Shown here one piece after another: positions 31,486 through 40,320 of a stretch of 45,638 nt of DNA (the stretch's first letter is position 1; every line of letters starts with the position of its first letter). The position numbers and the translations under genes are program-made. Below the pieces are notes generated by a model, which saw only the letters and a list, made by a program, of their open reading frames with translations, was not told where the DNA came from and did not search any database. Source of the stretch: Paracoccaceae bacterium (GTDB lineage Bacteria; Pseudomonadota; Alphaproteobacteria; Rhodobacterales; Rhodobacteraceae). The stretch spans positions 1 through 45,638 of the forward strand of contig JAIOXV010000006.1 of the NCBI GenBank assembly GCA_021741465.1, given 5' to 3'.

Positions 31486-33296
31486 CAGAAAGCCTGTCCC
31501 AAACCAAGATAAAGCTGCAATCCGCTGCCTGTGTCGCCGCCGACAGGCGCCGCCAGATCCAGCCGCAACGGCCCGACACCCGTGGCATAGCGCAAGCCCA
31601 GGCCTGCGCCTGCGTGCCAATCCCCAGCCGAATTGAAGAACCCGCCAACGTCGATCCGGCCCATGTCGATAAATCCGACAACGCCAAGGGATTCGGTGGC
31701 TTTGACGCGCGCTTCAAGCGATGCCCCCAGAAAGTGCGACCCGCCGATCGTGGTCGCCAGACCGCCGCGCAGCAGGCTGACCCCCAACGACTGATAGGGC
31801 TGCCCCCGCACCGTGCCCGCACCGCCAGAATAGAAAAGGTCATCGCGCGGCGTGCCCAAAAGTGAGGCGCCAGAGATGGCCCCAGCTTGCAGGCGCGCGG
31901 CGAAAATCAGTCTCTGTTCGGCATCCAGAGCCTTATATCCCCGGATGTCCAGCTTGGAGCGAATGCCGCTATCAGTGATGCCAAAGCCCTTGAACGGCTT
32001 GACCTCGGCATCCACGAAAAAGCCATTCTTGGCGTCGGTCTTGTTGTCGCGGCGGTCCCAAGTCAGACCCAAAGGCAGGGCAAGATGGCGATAAGTGGAT
32101 TTGCCCAGCGCATCTGTTATCGCAGAATGGCCATAGGACAAGCCCGCCCTGCCCGTCAGGCTGTCTGAAAACACATGGCTCAGCGTGACCGAAGCAAGGG
32201 CGAAATTGGAATCAAAATCAGCGTCGTTGCGCTGGCCGACATCAAGCGCAAAGCCAAGATTTGTATCGGCTGTGAAGGTGGCGGGGCGGTCCAGTTTTGC
32301 CCCGATGACATAATCAACCCCGCTGGATTGTGCCGCGATGTTGCTGACCTCGGCCCCAAGTTCCAGCCTTTCGGCCCCGCCCATGAGATTGCGGTGCAGC
32401 CAGCTTGCCGACAGGGTCATACCGTCAAGGCTGGCCACCTCTGCTCCAAAGCTGTAGCGGCGCGGTTTTTGTTCAACCACTGTGGCGGTGATGCCCAGAA
32501 GGTCGGGGCGGGTTATCGCCTCATCCTCGGTCAGGCTGACAGAGGCGAAGACCCCGGTCCGCCGCAACCTTTCTGCGGCGCGGTCAAGCTTGGCCGGATC
32601 AAAACGTTCGCCCTCGGGCAGTCCGGCGATCTTGCGAATGCGGTTTTCGCGCATGCGGTCCTGGCCTTTGATGGCCAGGTGGCCGAAGCGCAGTACAGGG
32701 CCGGGATCAACCTGAATGTCGGCGGACACTGTGGCGCTGGCGTGATCGGCGACCAGATCCTGCGCGGAGATGCGAGCCTTGGCGTTGCCCTCGGCGCGCC
32801 AGCCCTTCACCCCAGCGCTGGCGGCGGCGATAATGACACCGCTTTCGGCAACGGCACCCACGCGAAAGTCTTCGGGCAGGTCCGGGCGGGCGGGCAAGGG
32901 GCGCACCACAGCGCGCGACAGGGCAAAGCGGCGGCCCGGATCAACGGTGACCTTGATACGGTCAATGTTGGCGGGGCTGTCCAAGGGCGGAATGGAAGCC
33001 ACTTCACGCCCATCAACAAAGACATGGATCACCGCAGAATAATGCCCATAGGCATAAAGCGTGTTCAAAAGGGCGGCATATTCGGCCCGCCCGTTGGACA
33101 GGATATCCTGGGCATCCTGCCCCTGGTCTTTTTCGGCGCGCAACAAAACCGACGCGGCACGCAACGCCTGCGAAAGCGCCCTGTCTTCAGAGGCAACCTG
33201 AAAGTCAACCTTTTCAAACGCCTCGGCACCAGTCGACACAAGAACAAGCGCCAAGAGCCCTGCGCGACCCAATCTTGGGATCGTTGCGGCAGCCAT
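31485..33296 (-). CDS. tamA: Outer-membrane autotransporter assembly protein TamA (Omp85 family)
   Basis: 603 residues from ATG 33296 with a G-rich ribosome site; an upstream frame to 33440 is not coding. Signal peptide ends near STGAEA. Periplasmic POTRA domains cover about 20-270 (LNTLYAYGHYSAVIHVFVDGREV; GHLAIKGQDRMRENRIRKIAGLPEG), then a sixteen-strand barrel with GLTWDRRDNKTDAKNGFF, GAGTVRGQPYQSLG (the conserved VRGF/Y-type loop six motif) and a terminal Phe, the usual Omp85 sorting end. Helps insert autotransporter-like proteins into the outer membrane. Forms the tamA-tamB operon. Confidence 0.93.
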   Translation of the reverse strand: MAAATIPRLGRAGLLALVLVSTGAEAFEKVDFQVASEDRALSQALRAASVLLRAEKDQGQDAQDILSNGRAEYAALLNTLYAYGHYSAVIHVFVDGREVASIPPLDSPANIDRIKVTVDPGRRFALSRAVVRPLPARPDLPEDFRVGAVAESGVIIAAASAGVKGWRAEGNAKARISAQDLVADHASATVSADIQVDPGPVLRFGHLAIKGQDRMRENRIRKIAGLPEGERFDPAKLDRAAERLRRTGVFASVSLTEDEAITRPDLLGITATVVEQKPRRYSFGAEVASLDGMTLSASWLHRNLMGGAERLELGAEVSNIAAQSSGVDYVIGAKLDRPATFTADTNLGFALDVGQRNDADFDSNFALASVTLSHVFSDSLTGRAGLSYGHSAITDALGKSTYRHLALPLGLTWDRRDNKTDAKNGFFVDAEVKPFKGFGITDSGIRSKLDIRGYKALDAEQRLIFAARLQAGAISGASLLGTPRDDLFYSGGAGTVRGQPYQSLGVSLLRGGLATTIGGSHFLGASLEARVKATESLGVVGFIDMGRIDVGGFFNSAGDWHAGAGLGLRYATGVGPLRLDLAAPVGGDTGSGLQLYLGLGQAF

Positions 33297-33373
33297 GTTT
33301 ACCCCCCTTGGCGGTAACAAAGTATCGCAAGCCTTGGGGCCGGGCGCAATCACACCCGGCAAGAAATCGCGCG

Positions 33374-34111
33374 TCAGCGTTTGACGCTTGCCGTCACGTA
33401 ATTGACGGAAAGATCGCGGTCCGAAAGCGCCCAGCGCCACGACACCGGGTTGAAAACCATGCCCTTCTTGTCAACCGGGTCCAGGCCCGCTTGGCCGATC
33501 AGCGCACAAAGCTCATCAGGGGTTATGAACTTGGCCCAGTCATGCGTGCCCTTTGGCAACCAACGCATCACCCATTCTGCCCCGATAATCGCCATCAGGA
33601 ATGACTTAGGGTTTCGGTTCAGCGTTGAACAGATCATCAGCCCGCCGGGCTTTAGCAGCTGCTGGCAGGCCGTAAGATAGGCCAGCGGATCGGCCACATG
33701 CTCCACCACTTCCATGTTCAGCACTGCATCAAACTGCTCGCCCGCTGCGGCCATATCCTCGGCAGTGGTGAAGCGGTAATTGATGGTCAGACCGGACTGT
33801 TCGGCATGCAGCTGCGCGACGGGAATGTTGCGCGCCGCCGCATCAGCGCCCACCACATCAGCCCCCAGCCGGGCCATGGGTTCAGACAAAAGACCGCCAC
33901 CGCAGCCGATGTCCAAGATGCGCAGGCCCTTGAAGGGCTGCGGGCCGGTCAAATCGCGGCCAAACTCGGCCGCGATCTGGGTGGTGATATAGTCCAGCCG
34001 GCAAGGATTCATCAAATGCAGCGGCTTGAACTTGCCATTTGGGTCCCACCACTCGGCGGCCATGGCTTCGAATTTGGCCACTTCGGCGGGGTCTATCGTG
34101 GTGGTGGTCAT
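33374..34111 (-). CDS. ubiG: Ubiquinone biosynthesis O-methyltransferase
   Basis: 245 residues. UbiG carries out both O-methylation steps of ubiquinone synthesis at the inner membrane. Marks: [23 protein letters not shown] near 14-36, SAM motif [14 protein letters not shown] at 66-78, [14 protein letters not shown] and STLNRNPKS. An AGGAGTTCCGC ribosome site precedes the ATG. It diverges from pip across about 60 bases, and an antisense frame of pip that reaches back into ubiG was ignored. Downstream, tamA is on the same strand after 77 bases, so readthrough is possible. Confidence 0.95.
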   Translation of the reverse strand: MTTTTIDPAEVAKFEAMAAEWWDPNGKFKPLHLMNPCRLDYITTQIAAEFGRDLTGPQPFKGLRILDIGCGGGLLSEPMARLGADVVGADAAARNIPVAQLHAEQSGLTINYRFTTAEDMAAAGEQFDAVLNMEVVEHVADPLAYLTACQQLLKPGGLMICSTLNRNPKSFLMAIIGAEWVMRWLPKGTHDWAKFITPDELCALIGQAGLDPVDKKGMVFNPVSWRWALSDRDLSVNYVTASVKR

Positions 34112-34172
34112 GCGGAACTCCTTGCACGCGGGCGTAATGCAGCGCAGTCTTTGGCCACTATATAGGACGATG

Positions 34173-35141
34173 ATGGACCAGAGATCAGGCCAAAAGCGCG
34201 CAGTCGACTACCTTTATCCTACGATTGAACCCTTTGACCAAAGGGTGATCGAAGTGAGCGACGGTCATCGGGTGTTTGTCGAGCAATGCGGCAACCCGCA
34301 GGGCGTGCCGGTGCTGGTATTGCACGGGGGGCCCGGGGGTGGGTGCAGCCCGGCAATGCGCCGGTATTTCGACCCCAGCCATTACCGCGTGGTTCTGTTT
34401 GACCAGCGCGGCTGTGGCCGTTCACGCCCGCATGCCAGCGTCGAGGCGAACACAACTTGGCATCTTCTGGACGATATCGAAACCATTCGAAATCTGCTTG
34501 AAATAGACCAATTCGTTCTGTTCGGGGGGTCTTGGGGTGCAACACTGGCCCTGATCTATGCGATCAAATTCCCCGAACGGGTCTCTGCGATGGTTTTGCG
34601 CGGCGTGTTCTTAATGACCCAAGCCGAGTTGGACTGGTTTTATGGCGGCGGTGCGGGGGCTTTTTACCCAGAGCTTTGGCAGCGTTTTCTGGCCCCTATC
34701 CCGGACGACGCGCCGACACGCCCGATTGACGCCTATCACCGCTTGCTGTTTTCAGGAAACCTTGCCGAAGAAATCCGCGCCGGGCGGGCATGGAGCGGTT
34801 GGGAAAATGCGCTGGCTTCGGTGCATGGCGACGGCACCATGATGGACGGGCCCGCCGAATACGCGCGCGCCTTTGCTCGGCTTGAGAATCATTATTTCGT
34901 CAATGGCGGATTTCTGGAAAGCGATGGCTGGATTTTGGCCAATGCCCCAGCCATCGCACATATTCCCGCAACCATCGTTCAGGGCAGGTTCGATATGATC
35001 TGCCCGCCCACCGCTGCCTGGAAACTGGCGCGGCTTCTGCCAAAGGCGCGGCTGCATATGGTTCCCATGGCCGGGCATGCGCTTTCAGAGCCGGGCATCT
35101 CTGAAGCGCTTGTTCACGCGATGAACAACCTGCGCGGCTAA
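34173..35141 (+). CDS. pip: Proline iminopeptidase (alpha/beta hydrolase, S33)
   Basis: 322 residues from ATG 34173, chosen because AGGA (34164-34167) is better spaced for it than for the adjacent ATG 34170. It removes N-terminal proline from peptides. Marks: [22 protein letters not shown] (oxyanion region HGGPGGG), [15 protein letters not shown], nucleophile Ser in [23 protein letters not shown] with the catalytic Asp, and the His in AGHALSEPG. Length matches bacterial Pip enzymes (about 310-320). Cytoplasmic, no signal peptide. Confidence 0.95.
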   Translation: MDQRSGQKRAVDYLYPTIEPFDQRVIEVSDGHRVFVEQCGNPQGVPVLVLHGGPGGGCSPAMRRYFDPSHYRVVLFDQRGCGRSRPHASVEANTTWHLLDDIETIRNLLEIDQFVLFGGSWGATLALIYAIKFPERVSAMVLRGVFLMTQAELDWFYGGGAGAFYPELWQRFLAPIPDDAPTRPIDAYHRLLFSGNLAEEIRAGRAWSGWENALASVHGDGTMMDGPAEYARAFARLENHYFVNGGFLESDGWILANAPAIAHIPATIVQGRFDMICPPTAAWKLARLLPKARLHMVPMAGHALSEPGISEALVHAMNNLRG

Positions 35142-35192
35142 AATCGTCTTTTCGGGGGTTGAATTGCCGATCGCGCTCTCCATCTTAAGCAA

Positions 35193-35310
35193 GCGGACCG
35201 GGCCCCTCTGACGTGAGAACGTGATGTCGGACCGCATCGAGCGCGCTCGATGTCATGCCCGGACCTTCGGACAAGACCTTCGGCGCCCCCATGCGAGAAA
35301 GGTCTGAGCT
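35193..35310 (+). promoter_or_regulatory. Structured 5' leader of the terC-family gene with RBS-sequestering hairpin (candidate riboswitch or RNA thermometer)
   Basis: Four elements follow each other. GCGGACCG (35193-35200) pairs with CGGACCGC (35228-35235) with one A-A mismatch, enclosing ACGT-GAGA-ACGT (35211-35222, a GNRA-type loop). ATCGAGCGCGCTCGAT (35236-35251) is a perfect palindrome. The nine-base sequence GACCTTCGG occurs twice (35262-35270 and 35275-35283). AGACCTT (35274-35280) pairs with AAGGTCT (35299-35305), which contains the terC ribosome site AAAGG, eight bases before the GTG. The first GACCTT copy could pair with the same AAGGTC, giving two alternative folds. TerC-family genes often have a manganese (yybP-ykoY) riboswitch, but its GGGGAGUAG signature is absent here. 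Confidence 0.55.
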
Positions 35311-36294
35311 GTGGAATTCCTAACGTCTGTGTTTCTGGGTACGCCGGTCTGGATGTGGCTTACCTTCATCAGTCTGGTCATTGGCCTGTTGGTGCTTGAT
35401 TTGGGCGTTCTGCACAAAGACGGCGCGCAAGAGATTGGCGTGGCCGAAAGCCTGAAGCTGTCTTCCATGTATATCGCCCTTGGCCTTGGCTTTTCCGGCT
35501 TTGTCTGGTGGCAGATGGGCTGGGATGCCACCGCAAATTATGTGACGGCCTTTGTCGTTGAAAAGACACTGGCGCTGGACAACATCTTTGTCATCGCGCT
35601 GATCTTCGGGTTCTTCGCCATTCCGCGCGCCTATCAGCACCGGGTGCTGTTCTGGGGAATCTTGGGGGTGATCGTGTTGCGCGGGATCATGATCGGTCTT
35701 GGGGCAACGCTGGTGGCGCAGTACAGCTGGATTCTGTACATCTTCGCTGCCTTCCTGATCTTCACCGGCATCAAGATGCTGCTGATAGCCGATAAAGAGC
35801 ATGACATCGGCGAAAACGGCATGGTTCGGCTGCTGCGCCGGCTTTTCAATGTCACCGAAGGGCTGCGCGGAACGGCGTTCTTTGTCACCGAGCCAGACAA
35901 GACCGGCAAGCTGACCCGTTTTGTCACGCCGCTTTTTCTGGCGCTGGTGATGATCGAGTTTGCCGATCTGGTCTTCGCCGTTGATTCGGTGCCGGCTGTT
36001 TTCACCATCACCACCGATCCGTTCATCGTTTACACCTCGAACATCTTTGCGGTCCTTGGCTTGCGCGCGCTTTATTTTGCTTTGGCGGCCATTCTGCACC
36101 GCTTTGCCTATTTGAAATATGCCCTGGCGGTTCTGCTGATCTTTATCGGGTCCAAGGTTTTCGTGGCGGATCTGATGGGCTGGGCAAAGTTTCCGCCGTC
36201 TTTGTCGCTCAGCATCACTTTTGCCATCCTTGCTGCCGGATTTGCGGTTTCCATGTGGAAAACCCGCGGGCAGTTGGCGGTTCAAAAGGACTGA
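35311..36294 (+). CDS. TerC-family integral membrane protein (Alx-like, probable metal-ion handling)
   Basis: 327 residues from GTG 35311 with AAAGG at 35298-35302. About nine membrane helices. Family marks with acidic residues inside helices: VVEKTLALDNIFVIALIF near 87 and EFADLVFAVDSVPAVF near 214, the two symmetry-related metal-binding stretches; also HRVLFWGILGVIVLRGIMI and YLKYALAVLLIFIGSKV. Members such as Alx and MeeF/MeeY export manganese or assist metal loading of exported proteins. The leader in front suggests control of translation by a ligand or ion. It is the only gene of its transcript before aroC, 66 bases on. Confidence 0.92.
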   Translation: MEFLTSVFLGTPVWMWLTFISLVIGLLVLDLGVLHKDGAQEIGVAESLKLSSMYIALGLGFSGFVWWQMGWDATANYVTAFVVEKTLALDNIFVIALIFGFFAIPRAYQHRVLFWGILGVIVLRGIMIGLGATLVAQYSWILYIFAAFLIFTGIKMLLIADKEHDIGENGMVRLLRRLFNVTEGLRGTAFFVTEPDKTGKLTRFVTPLFLALVMIEFADLVFAVDSVPAVFTITTDPFIVYTSNIFAVLGLRALYFALAAILHRFAYLKYALAVLLIFIGSKVFVADLMGWAKFPPSLSLSITFAILAAGFAVSMWKTRGQLAVQKD

Positions 36295-36360
36295 AGCGCG
36301 CATAACCCCTTTCCCCGCAGACCGGTTCGGCCTATGCGGGGGAAAAGCGCGGAGGCAAGG

Positions 36361-37461
36361 ATGAGCTTCAACACCTTTGGCCATATGTTCCGGGTGACCA
36401 CCTGGGGAGAAAGCCATGGCCCAGCCATTGGCTGCACGGTTGACGGTTGCCCTCCGGGGCTTGCGCTAAGCGAAGCCGATCTGCAGCCTTGGCTTGATGC
36501 GCGTAAACCCGGCACGTCGAAATTCACCACCCAGCGGCAAGAGGCCGATCAGGTGCGCATCCTGTCAGGGGTTTTCGAAGGGCTCACCACCGGCACGCCC
36601 ATTCAGTTGATGATCGAAAACACCGACCAACGATCAAAAGACTATGGCGACATCGCGCAGGCCTTTCGTCCGGGCCATGCCGATATCACCTATCATCAGA
36701 AATATGGCCTGCGCGATTATCGTGGGGGCGGGCGGTCTTCTGCACGTGAAACCGCGGCGCGGGTCGCAGCGGGTGGCGTGGCGCGGGCGGTTATTGCAGC
36801 GCTTGCGCCGGGCATGACCTTGCGCGGCTATATGGTGCAGATGGGCACCAAGCCGATCGACCGCGCTCGGTTCGATACGGCCCAGATCGGGGAAAACCCT
36901 TTCTGGTGCCCTGATCCGGTCATGGCAACCGAATGGGCGGCCTATCTTGATGATCTGCGCCTGTCGCACAATTCCGTCGGCGCGGTGATCGAGGTTGTGG
37001 CCGAAGGTGTGCCCGCCGGTCTTGGCGCACCGCTTTATGGCAAGCTTGATGGCGATCTGGCCGCCGCGATGATGTCGATCAACGCGGTAAAGGCGGTAGA
37101 GATTGGCGATGGTATGGCCTCTGCCAGCCTTACCGGCGTTGAAAACGCTGACGAAATTCGCATGGGTGCGAACGGGCCAGAGTTTCTGTCCAACCATGCT
37201 GGCGGGATCTTGGGGGGCATTTCCTCGGGTCAGCCGGTGGTGGTGCGTTTTGCGGTCAAGCCAACCTCTTCAATCCTGACACCGCGGCACACCGTCAACG
37301 CTACGGGCAAGGAATTGGATCTGGTCACCAAGGGCCGCCACGACCCGTGCGTCGGCATCCGTGCCGTCCCGGTGGGCGAGGCGATGATGGCCTGCGTTCT
37401 GGCCGACCATTTGCTGCGCGACCGTGGCCAAACCGGCGGGCTGCGCGGCAAGATCGGCTAG
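36361..37461 (+). CDS. aroC: Chorismate synthase
   Basis: 366 residues from ATG 36361, which has GGAGGCAAGG directly upstream. Catalyses the last step of the shikimate pathway, anti-1,4-elimination of phosphate from EPSP to chorismate, needing reduced FMN. Signatures: [18 protein letters not shown] at 16-33, [22 protein letters not shown] near 120-141 and [15 protein letters not shown] near the C-terminus. Start further upstream (36334) would add nine residues without support. Stands between the TerC gene and iolG, all in one direction. Confidence 0.97.
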   Translation: MSFNTFGHMFRVTTWGESHGPAIGCTVDGCPPGLALSEADLQPWLDARKPGTSKFTTQRQEADQVRILSGVFEGLTTGTPIQLMIENTDQRSKDYGDIAQAFRPGHADITYHQKYGLRDYRGGGRSSARETAARVAAGGVARAVIAALAPGMTLRGYMVQMGTKPIDRARFDTAQIGENPFWCPDPVMATEWAAYLDDLRLSHNSVGAVIEVVAEGVPAGLGAPLYGKLDGDLAAAMMSINAVKAVEIGDGMASASLTGVENADEIRMGANGPEFLSNHAGGILGGISSGQPVVVRFAVKPTSSILTPRHTVNATGKELDLVTKGRHDPCVGIRAVPVGEAMMACVLADHLLRDRGQTGGLRGKIG

Positions 37462-37586
37462 GGCCGGCAAAGCCAGGGCCTGACCGCGCCGCGCCAAAGG
37501 GCAAAATGCCAAATACGGGCGCCAGAAGACCAAATTTACCTATAGTGCCCGACTATTTTTCAAGACTGAGCCAAGGAAAACACCCC

Positions 37587-38588
37587 ATGACACTTCGTTT
37601 CGCCATTCTTGGTGCTGGCCGCATCGGTCAGGTTCACGCCCGCGCGGTTGCAGGCACCCCAGGTGCCAAGCTGGTGGCAATTGCCGATCCGGTTGCCGCA
37701 GCGGCCGAGGCGGTCAAGGCCGCATATGGTTGCGATATCCGTACCATCGACGCGATTGAAGCTTCGGCAGATATCGACGCTGTGGTGATCTGCACCCCAA
37801 CCGACACCCATGCCGAACTGATCGAACGGTTTACCAAGGTTGGCAAAGCGGTGTTCTGCGAAAAGCCGGTCGATCTGTCGCTTGCTCGGGTCAAAGCCTG
37901 CCTTGCGGTCGTTGCAGCGAACAAGGGCAAGGTCATGGTGGGCTTCAACCGCCGTTTTGATCCTGACTTCATGGCGCTTAAGGCGGCGATCGATGCCGGA
38001 TCTGTCGGCAACGTGGAAATGGTCACCATCACCAGCCGTGATCCCGGCGCACCGCCTGCTGACTATATCCCCCGTTCCGGCGGCATTTTCCGCGACATGA
38101 CGATCCATGATTTTGACATGGCCCGCTGGCTTTTGGGCGAAGAGGTGGAAACCGTTCAGGCCGCTGCCTCGGTTCTGACAGACAAGAAAATCGGGGAATT
38201 GGGCGATTTCGATAGCGTGAACGTCATCCTGCGAACGGCGTCAGGCAAGCAGGCGATCATCACCAACACCCGGCGCGCCACCTATGGCTATGACCAGCGG
38301 ATCGAGGTTCTTGGCTCCAACGGCATGGCCTATGCCGAAAATCAGGGCGAGAACCGCGTTGTAATCGCCGACAAATCCGGCTTCCGGTCTGCGCCGCTTT
38401 TGAACTTCTTCATGTCACGCTATGTGGCTGCCTATGCCAATGAAATTGCAGCGTTTATCGCGGCGGTTGAAAATGGCACAGACACGCCGACGACAACCCA
38501 CGATGGCCTGATGGCGCTGGCTTTGGCCGAAGCTGCGCTGAAGTCCGTGGCCGAAAGCCGGACGGTCAAACTGGCCGAAATCATCTGA
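37587..38588 (+). CDS. iolG: Inositol 2-dehydrogenase-like oxidoreductase (Gfo/Idh/MocA)
   Basis: 333 residues from ATG 37587 with AAGGA (37573-37577) at good distance; an upstream frame through aroC is not used. NAD-binding FAILGAGRIGQVHAR at 5-19, then the EKP motif with Lys93, and DMTIHDFD with the Asp-x3-His pair, matching the Lys/Asp/His triad of myo-inositol dehydrogenase (oxidises myo-inositol to scyllo-inosose). GFNRRFDPDF and ITNTRRATYGYDQR are also typical. No other iol genes are in view, so it is either part of a scattered inositol pathway or acts on another sugar or inositol isomer. Confidence 0.85.
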   Translation: MTLRFAILGAGRIGQVHARAVAGTPGAKLVAIADPVAAAAEAVKAAYGCDIRTIDAIEASADIDAVVICTPTDTHAELIERFTKVGKAVFCEKPVDLSLARVKACLAVVAANKGKVMVGFNRRFDPDFMALKAAIDAGSVGNVEMVTITSRDPGAPPADYIPRSGGIFRDMTIHDFDMARWLLGEEVETVQAAASVLTDKKIGELGDFDSVNVILRTASGKQAIITNTRRATYGYDQRIEVLGSNGMAYAENQGENRVVIADKSGFRSAPLLNFFMSRYVAAYANEIAAFIAAVENGTDTPTTTHDGLMALALAEAALKSVAESRTVKLAEII

Positions 38589-38599
38589 AAACCCAAATG

Positions 38600-38634
38600 G
38601 GCAGGGGCGCGGGAACTTCTTTTTCGCCCCTGCC
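38600..38634. terminator. Hairpin between converging iolG and SDR genes
   Basis: GGCAGGGGCG (38600-38609) pairs perfectly with CGCCCCTGCC (38625-38634) around a 15-base loop containing TTCTTTTT. Ten perfect pairs between two converging genes fit a shared terminator, but there is no T run outside the stem, so efficiency is uncertain. Confidence 0.5.
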
Positions 38635-38654
38635 GTCCCCAGCCCTTTGGCGCG

Positions 38655-39383
38655 TTACTGCTTTTTCTCGGCCGCAGGAACCAGGGCCGCCACGGGCTGA
38701 CGCGTCGGCAAAATGTCAAACCGGGCGACATCGACATGCGGCGGCATGTTCAATACCGCCATGACCATTGACGCCACATCTTCAGGCTGCACCGCGTTTT
38801 GACCAGCATACATGGCCGCCCGGGCTTCCAGCGACAGCACATCCTTGTAAAGCGGGCTTTCCACCCGCCCCGCCACGATTTCGGTCACCCGAACACCCGA
38901 AGGCGACAGATCCAACCGCAGGCTTTGCGCAAAGCCGCCAAGGGCCGCCTTGGTGGCGGCATAAACCGCCATGTTGGGGTAAGGCGTATGTCCGGCAATC
39001 GAGCCGGTGAAGAACACATGCCCCCTGCCGCGCGCGCGCATGCCCGGCGTGATCGCATGGCTGACCAAAAGCGCCGATGTCAGGTTGGTGGCAACCGTGC
39101 GCAGGATGTCAGAGGCCTGCATGTCGCAAAAGTTGCCCGGCGGGGAAACCATGCCTGCGTTGTTGACCAGAATATCGGTTTCATGGCCGGCAAGCGCCTC
39201 GGCTATTCCTTCGGCAGAGCCAAGGTCCAATTGCAGGGGCGTGATGCCCAGCGCCGCAAGGTCCGCCAGGGCGGCAGCATTGCGACCAATGGCTAAAACC
39301 TCATGTCCGGCGGCCTTCAGCAAGAGCGCCACCGCCCGGCCAATGCCGCTTGTTGCCCCGGTTACGATCGCTTTGCCCATCAT
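38655..39383 (-). CDS. Short-chain dehydrogenase/reductase (classical SDR)
   Basis: 242 residues. Cofactor motif VTGATSGIGRAV at 7-18 (TGxxxGxG), NNAG in DILVNNAGMVSPPG, a catalytic Ser in FTGSIAGH and YxxxK in YAATKAAL. ATLP-like tail residues after SPLYKDVLSLEAR give the substrate lid. The YdfG/serine-dehydrogenase-like branch (SDR acting on 3-hydroxy acids) looks closest, but this is only a guess. Last gene of the hyu/DAO run, 12 bases after the LysR gene, with a purine-rich ribosome site AGGGGTGGG. Two adjacent ATGs (39383 and 39380) are possible starts. Confidence 0.88.
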   Translation of the reverse strand: MMGKAIVTGATSGIGRAVALLLKAAGHEVLAIGRNAAALADLAALGITPLQLDLGSAEGIAEALAGHETDILVNNAGMVSPPGNFCDMQASDILRTVATNLTSALLVSHAITPGMRARGRGHVFFTGSIAGHTPYPNMAVYAATKAALGGFAQSLRLDLSPSGVRVTEIVAGRVESPLYKDVLSLEARAAMYAGQNAVQPEDVASMVMAVLNMPPHVDVARFDILPTRQPVAALVPAAEKKQ

Positions 39384-39395
39384 CCCACCCCTTTT

Positions 39396-40319
39396 TCAGT
39401 CTTCAATCTGATCACTTGCCCAGTCCTCGGCAACCAACCACTGACAAAACGCCGATATCGATTTTATCCGCCGATGCGATTTTGGCAAAACCAGATAAAA
39501 GCCCGGAACCTGCTGGCTGGGCATGTCGTGCAAAACCTCAAGCCCGAAGGGCGCCTCGATCTTGCCAGTTTTCAGGTCTTCGGCGGCATCGATGATCGAA
39601 TTCAGGCCAACTCCCAGCCCAGCCAAAGTTGCGCGGCGCATGGTGGCCGCGTCATGGAATTTCATGTCGCTGGGCTGCGCACTGCGCTCTACCCCAAGAT
39701 GGGCCAAGACATTGCCCCAAAGCCCCGTGGCCAAAAGCGGATGCAGCAGCGGCAGCTTGGCCAGATCGGCCGGCGTTTGCAGCTTGGCGGCCAATTCAGG
39801 CGTGCAGCAAATGATCTTTTCATCTCTGCGCAACAGCGTGTGATCCAGCCCCTTCCAATCGCCAAAGCCCCATTGAATGGCAACATCCACATCGTCGCGC
39901 ACGAAATCTGGCAAATCCACCATCGTCGTCAGCCGAAGATCGGCATCCGGCATCAGGTCGCGAAACCGCGACAGGCGGTCAAGCAGAAAGCGGGTGGCGA
40001 AATAGGGGCTGGCGTTCAGATTGATGCGATTGCGCGTGATTGTCTTGGAAATGCGACGAACCCCTTCGGCCATTTCGTCAAATCCGGCCTGAACGTAATG
40101 GGCCAGAAGGATTGCCTGTTCGTTCGGCTCTATCGCGCGGCCTTTGCGCAGGAACAATTCCTGACCCAGCGTTTCTTCCAACAGCTTTATCTGCTGACTG
40201 ACCGCTTGGGGTGTGACCAGCAACTCTTCGGCCGCCGCTCGAAAGCTGCGCTGCCGCACGACCGTCTGAAACACCCGCAGCGCGTTCAGGGGGGGCAGGC
40301 GTGCGGCGCGATCGGCCAT
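39396..40319 (-). CDS. LysR-family transcriptional regulator (GcvA-like)
   Basis: 307 residues. The winged helix-turn-helix covers about 9-68 (LNALRVFQTVVRQRSFRAAAEELLVTPQAVSQQIKLLEE), the PLNALR start and QAVSQQIK recognition helix being those of the GcvA/AmpR group. The effector-binding domain covers about 95-295 (DADLRLTTMVDLPDF; LGVGLNSIIDAAEDL). It begins one base after the stop of the FAD oxidoreductase gene, inside the operon rather than divergent from it, so it most likely controls the whole hyu-DAO unit and itself. The inducer is probably a pathway substrate or product. Confidence 0.92.
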   Translation of the reverse strand: MADRAARLPPLNALRVFQTVVRQRSFRAAAEELLVTPQAVSQQIKLLEETLGQELFLRKGRAIEPNEQAILLAHYVQAGFDEMAEGVRRISKTITRNRINLNASPYFATRFLLDRLSRFRDLMPDADLRLTTMVDLPDFVRDDVDVAIQWGFGDWKGLDHTLLRRDEKIICCTPELAAKLQTPADLAKLPLLHPLLATGLWGNVLAHLGVERSAQPSDMKFHDAATMRRATLAGLGVGLNSIIDAAEDLKTGKIEAPFGLEVLHDMPSQQVPGFYLVLPKSHRRIKSISAFCQWLVAEDWASDQIED

Positions 40320-40320
40320 A

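Noticed and set aside
32175-33317. A 380-codon plus-strand frame opposite tamA.
   Set aside because: Antisense to a well-supported Omp85 protein; low-complexity Gly/Ala/His composition.
35142-35310. Assignment of the terC leader to the yybP-ykoY manganese riboswitch.
   Set aside because: The conserved GGGGAGUAG-type internal loop is not present on this strand, so the known class cannot be claimed from reading alone.
35320-36417. A 365-codon minus-strand frame opposite the TerC gene.
   Set aside because: Its Arg/Gln/His/Asp-rich translation is the complement of membrane helices; the sense protein is clearly TerC.
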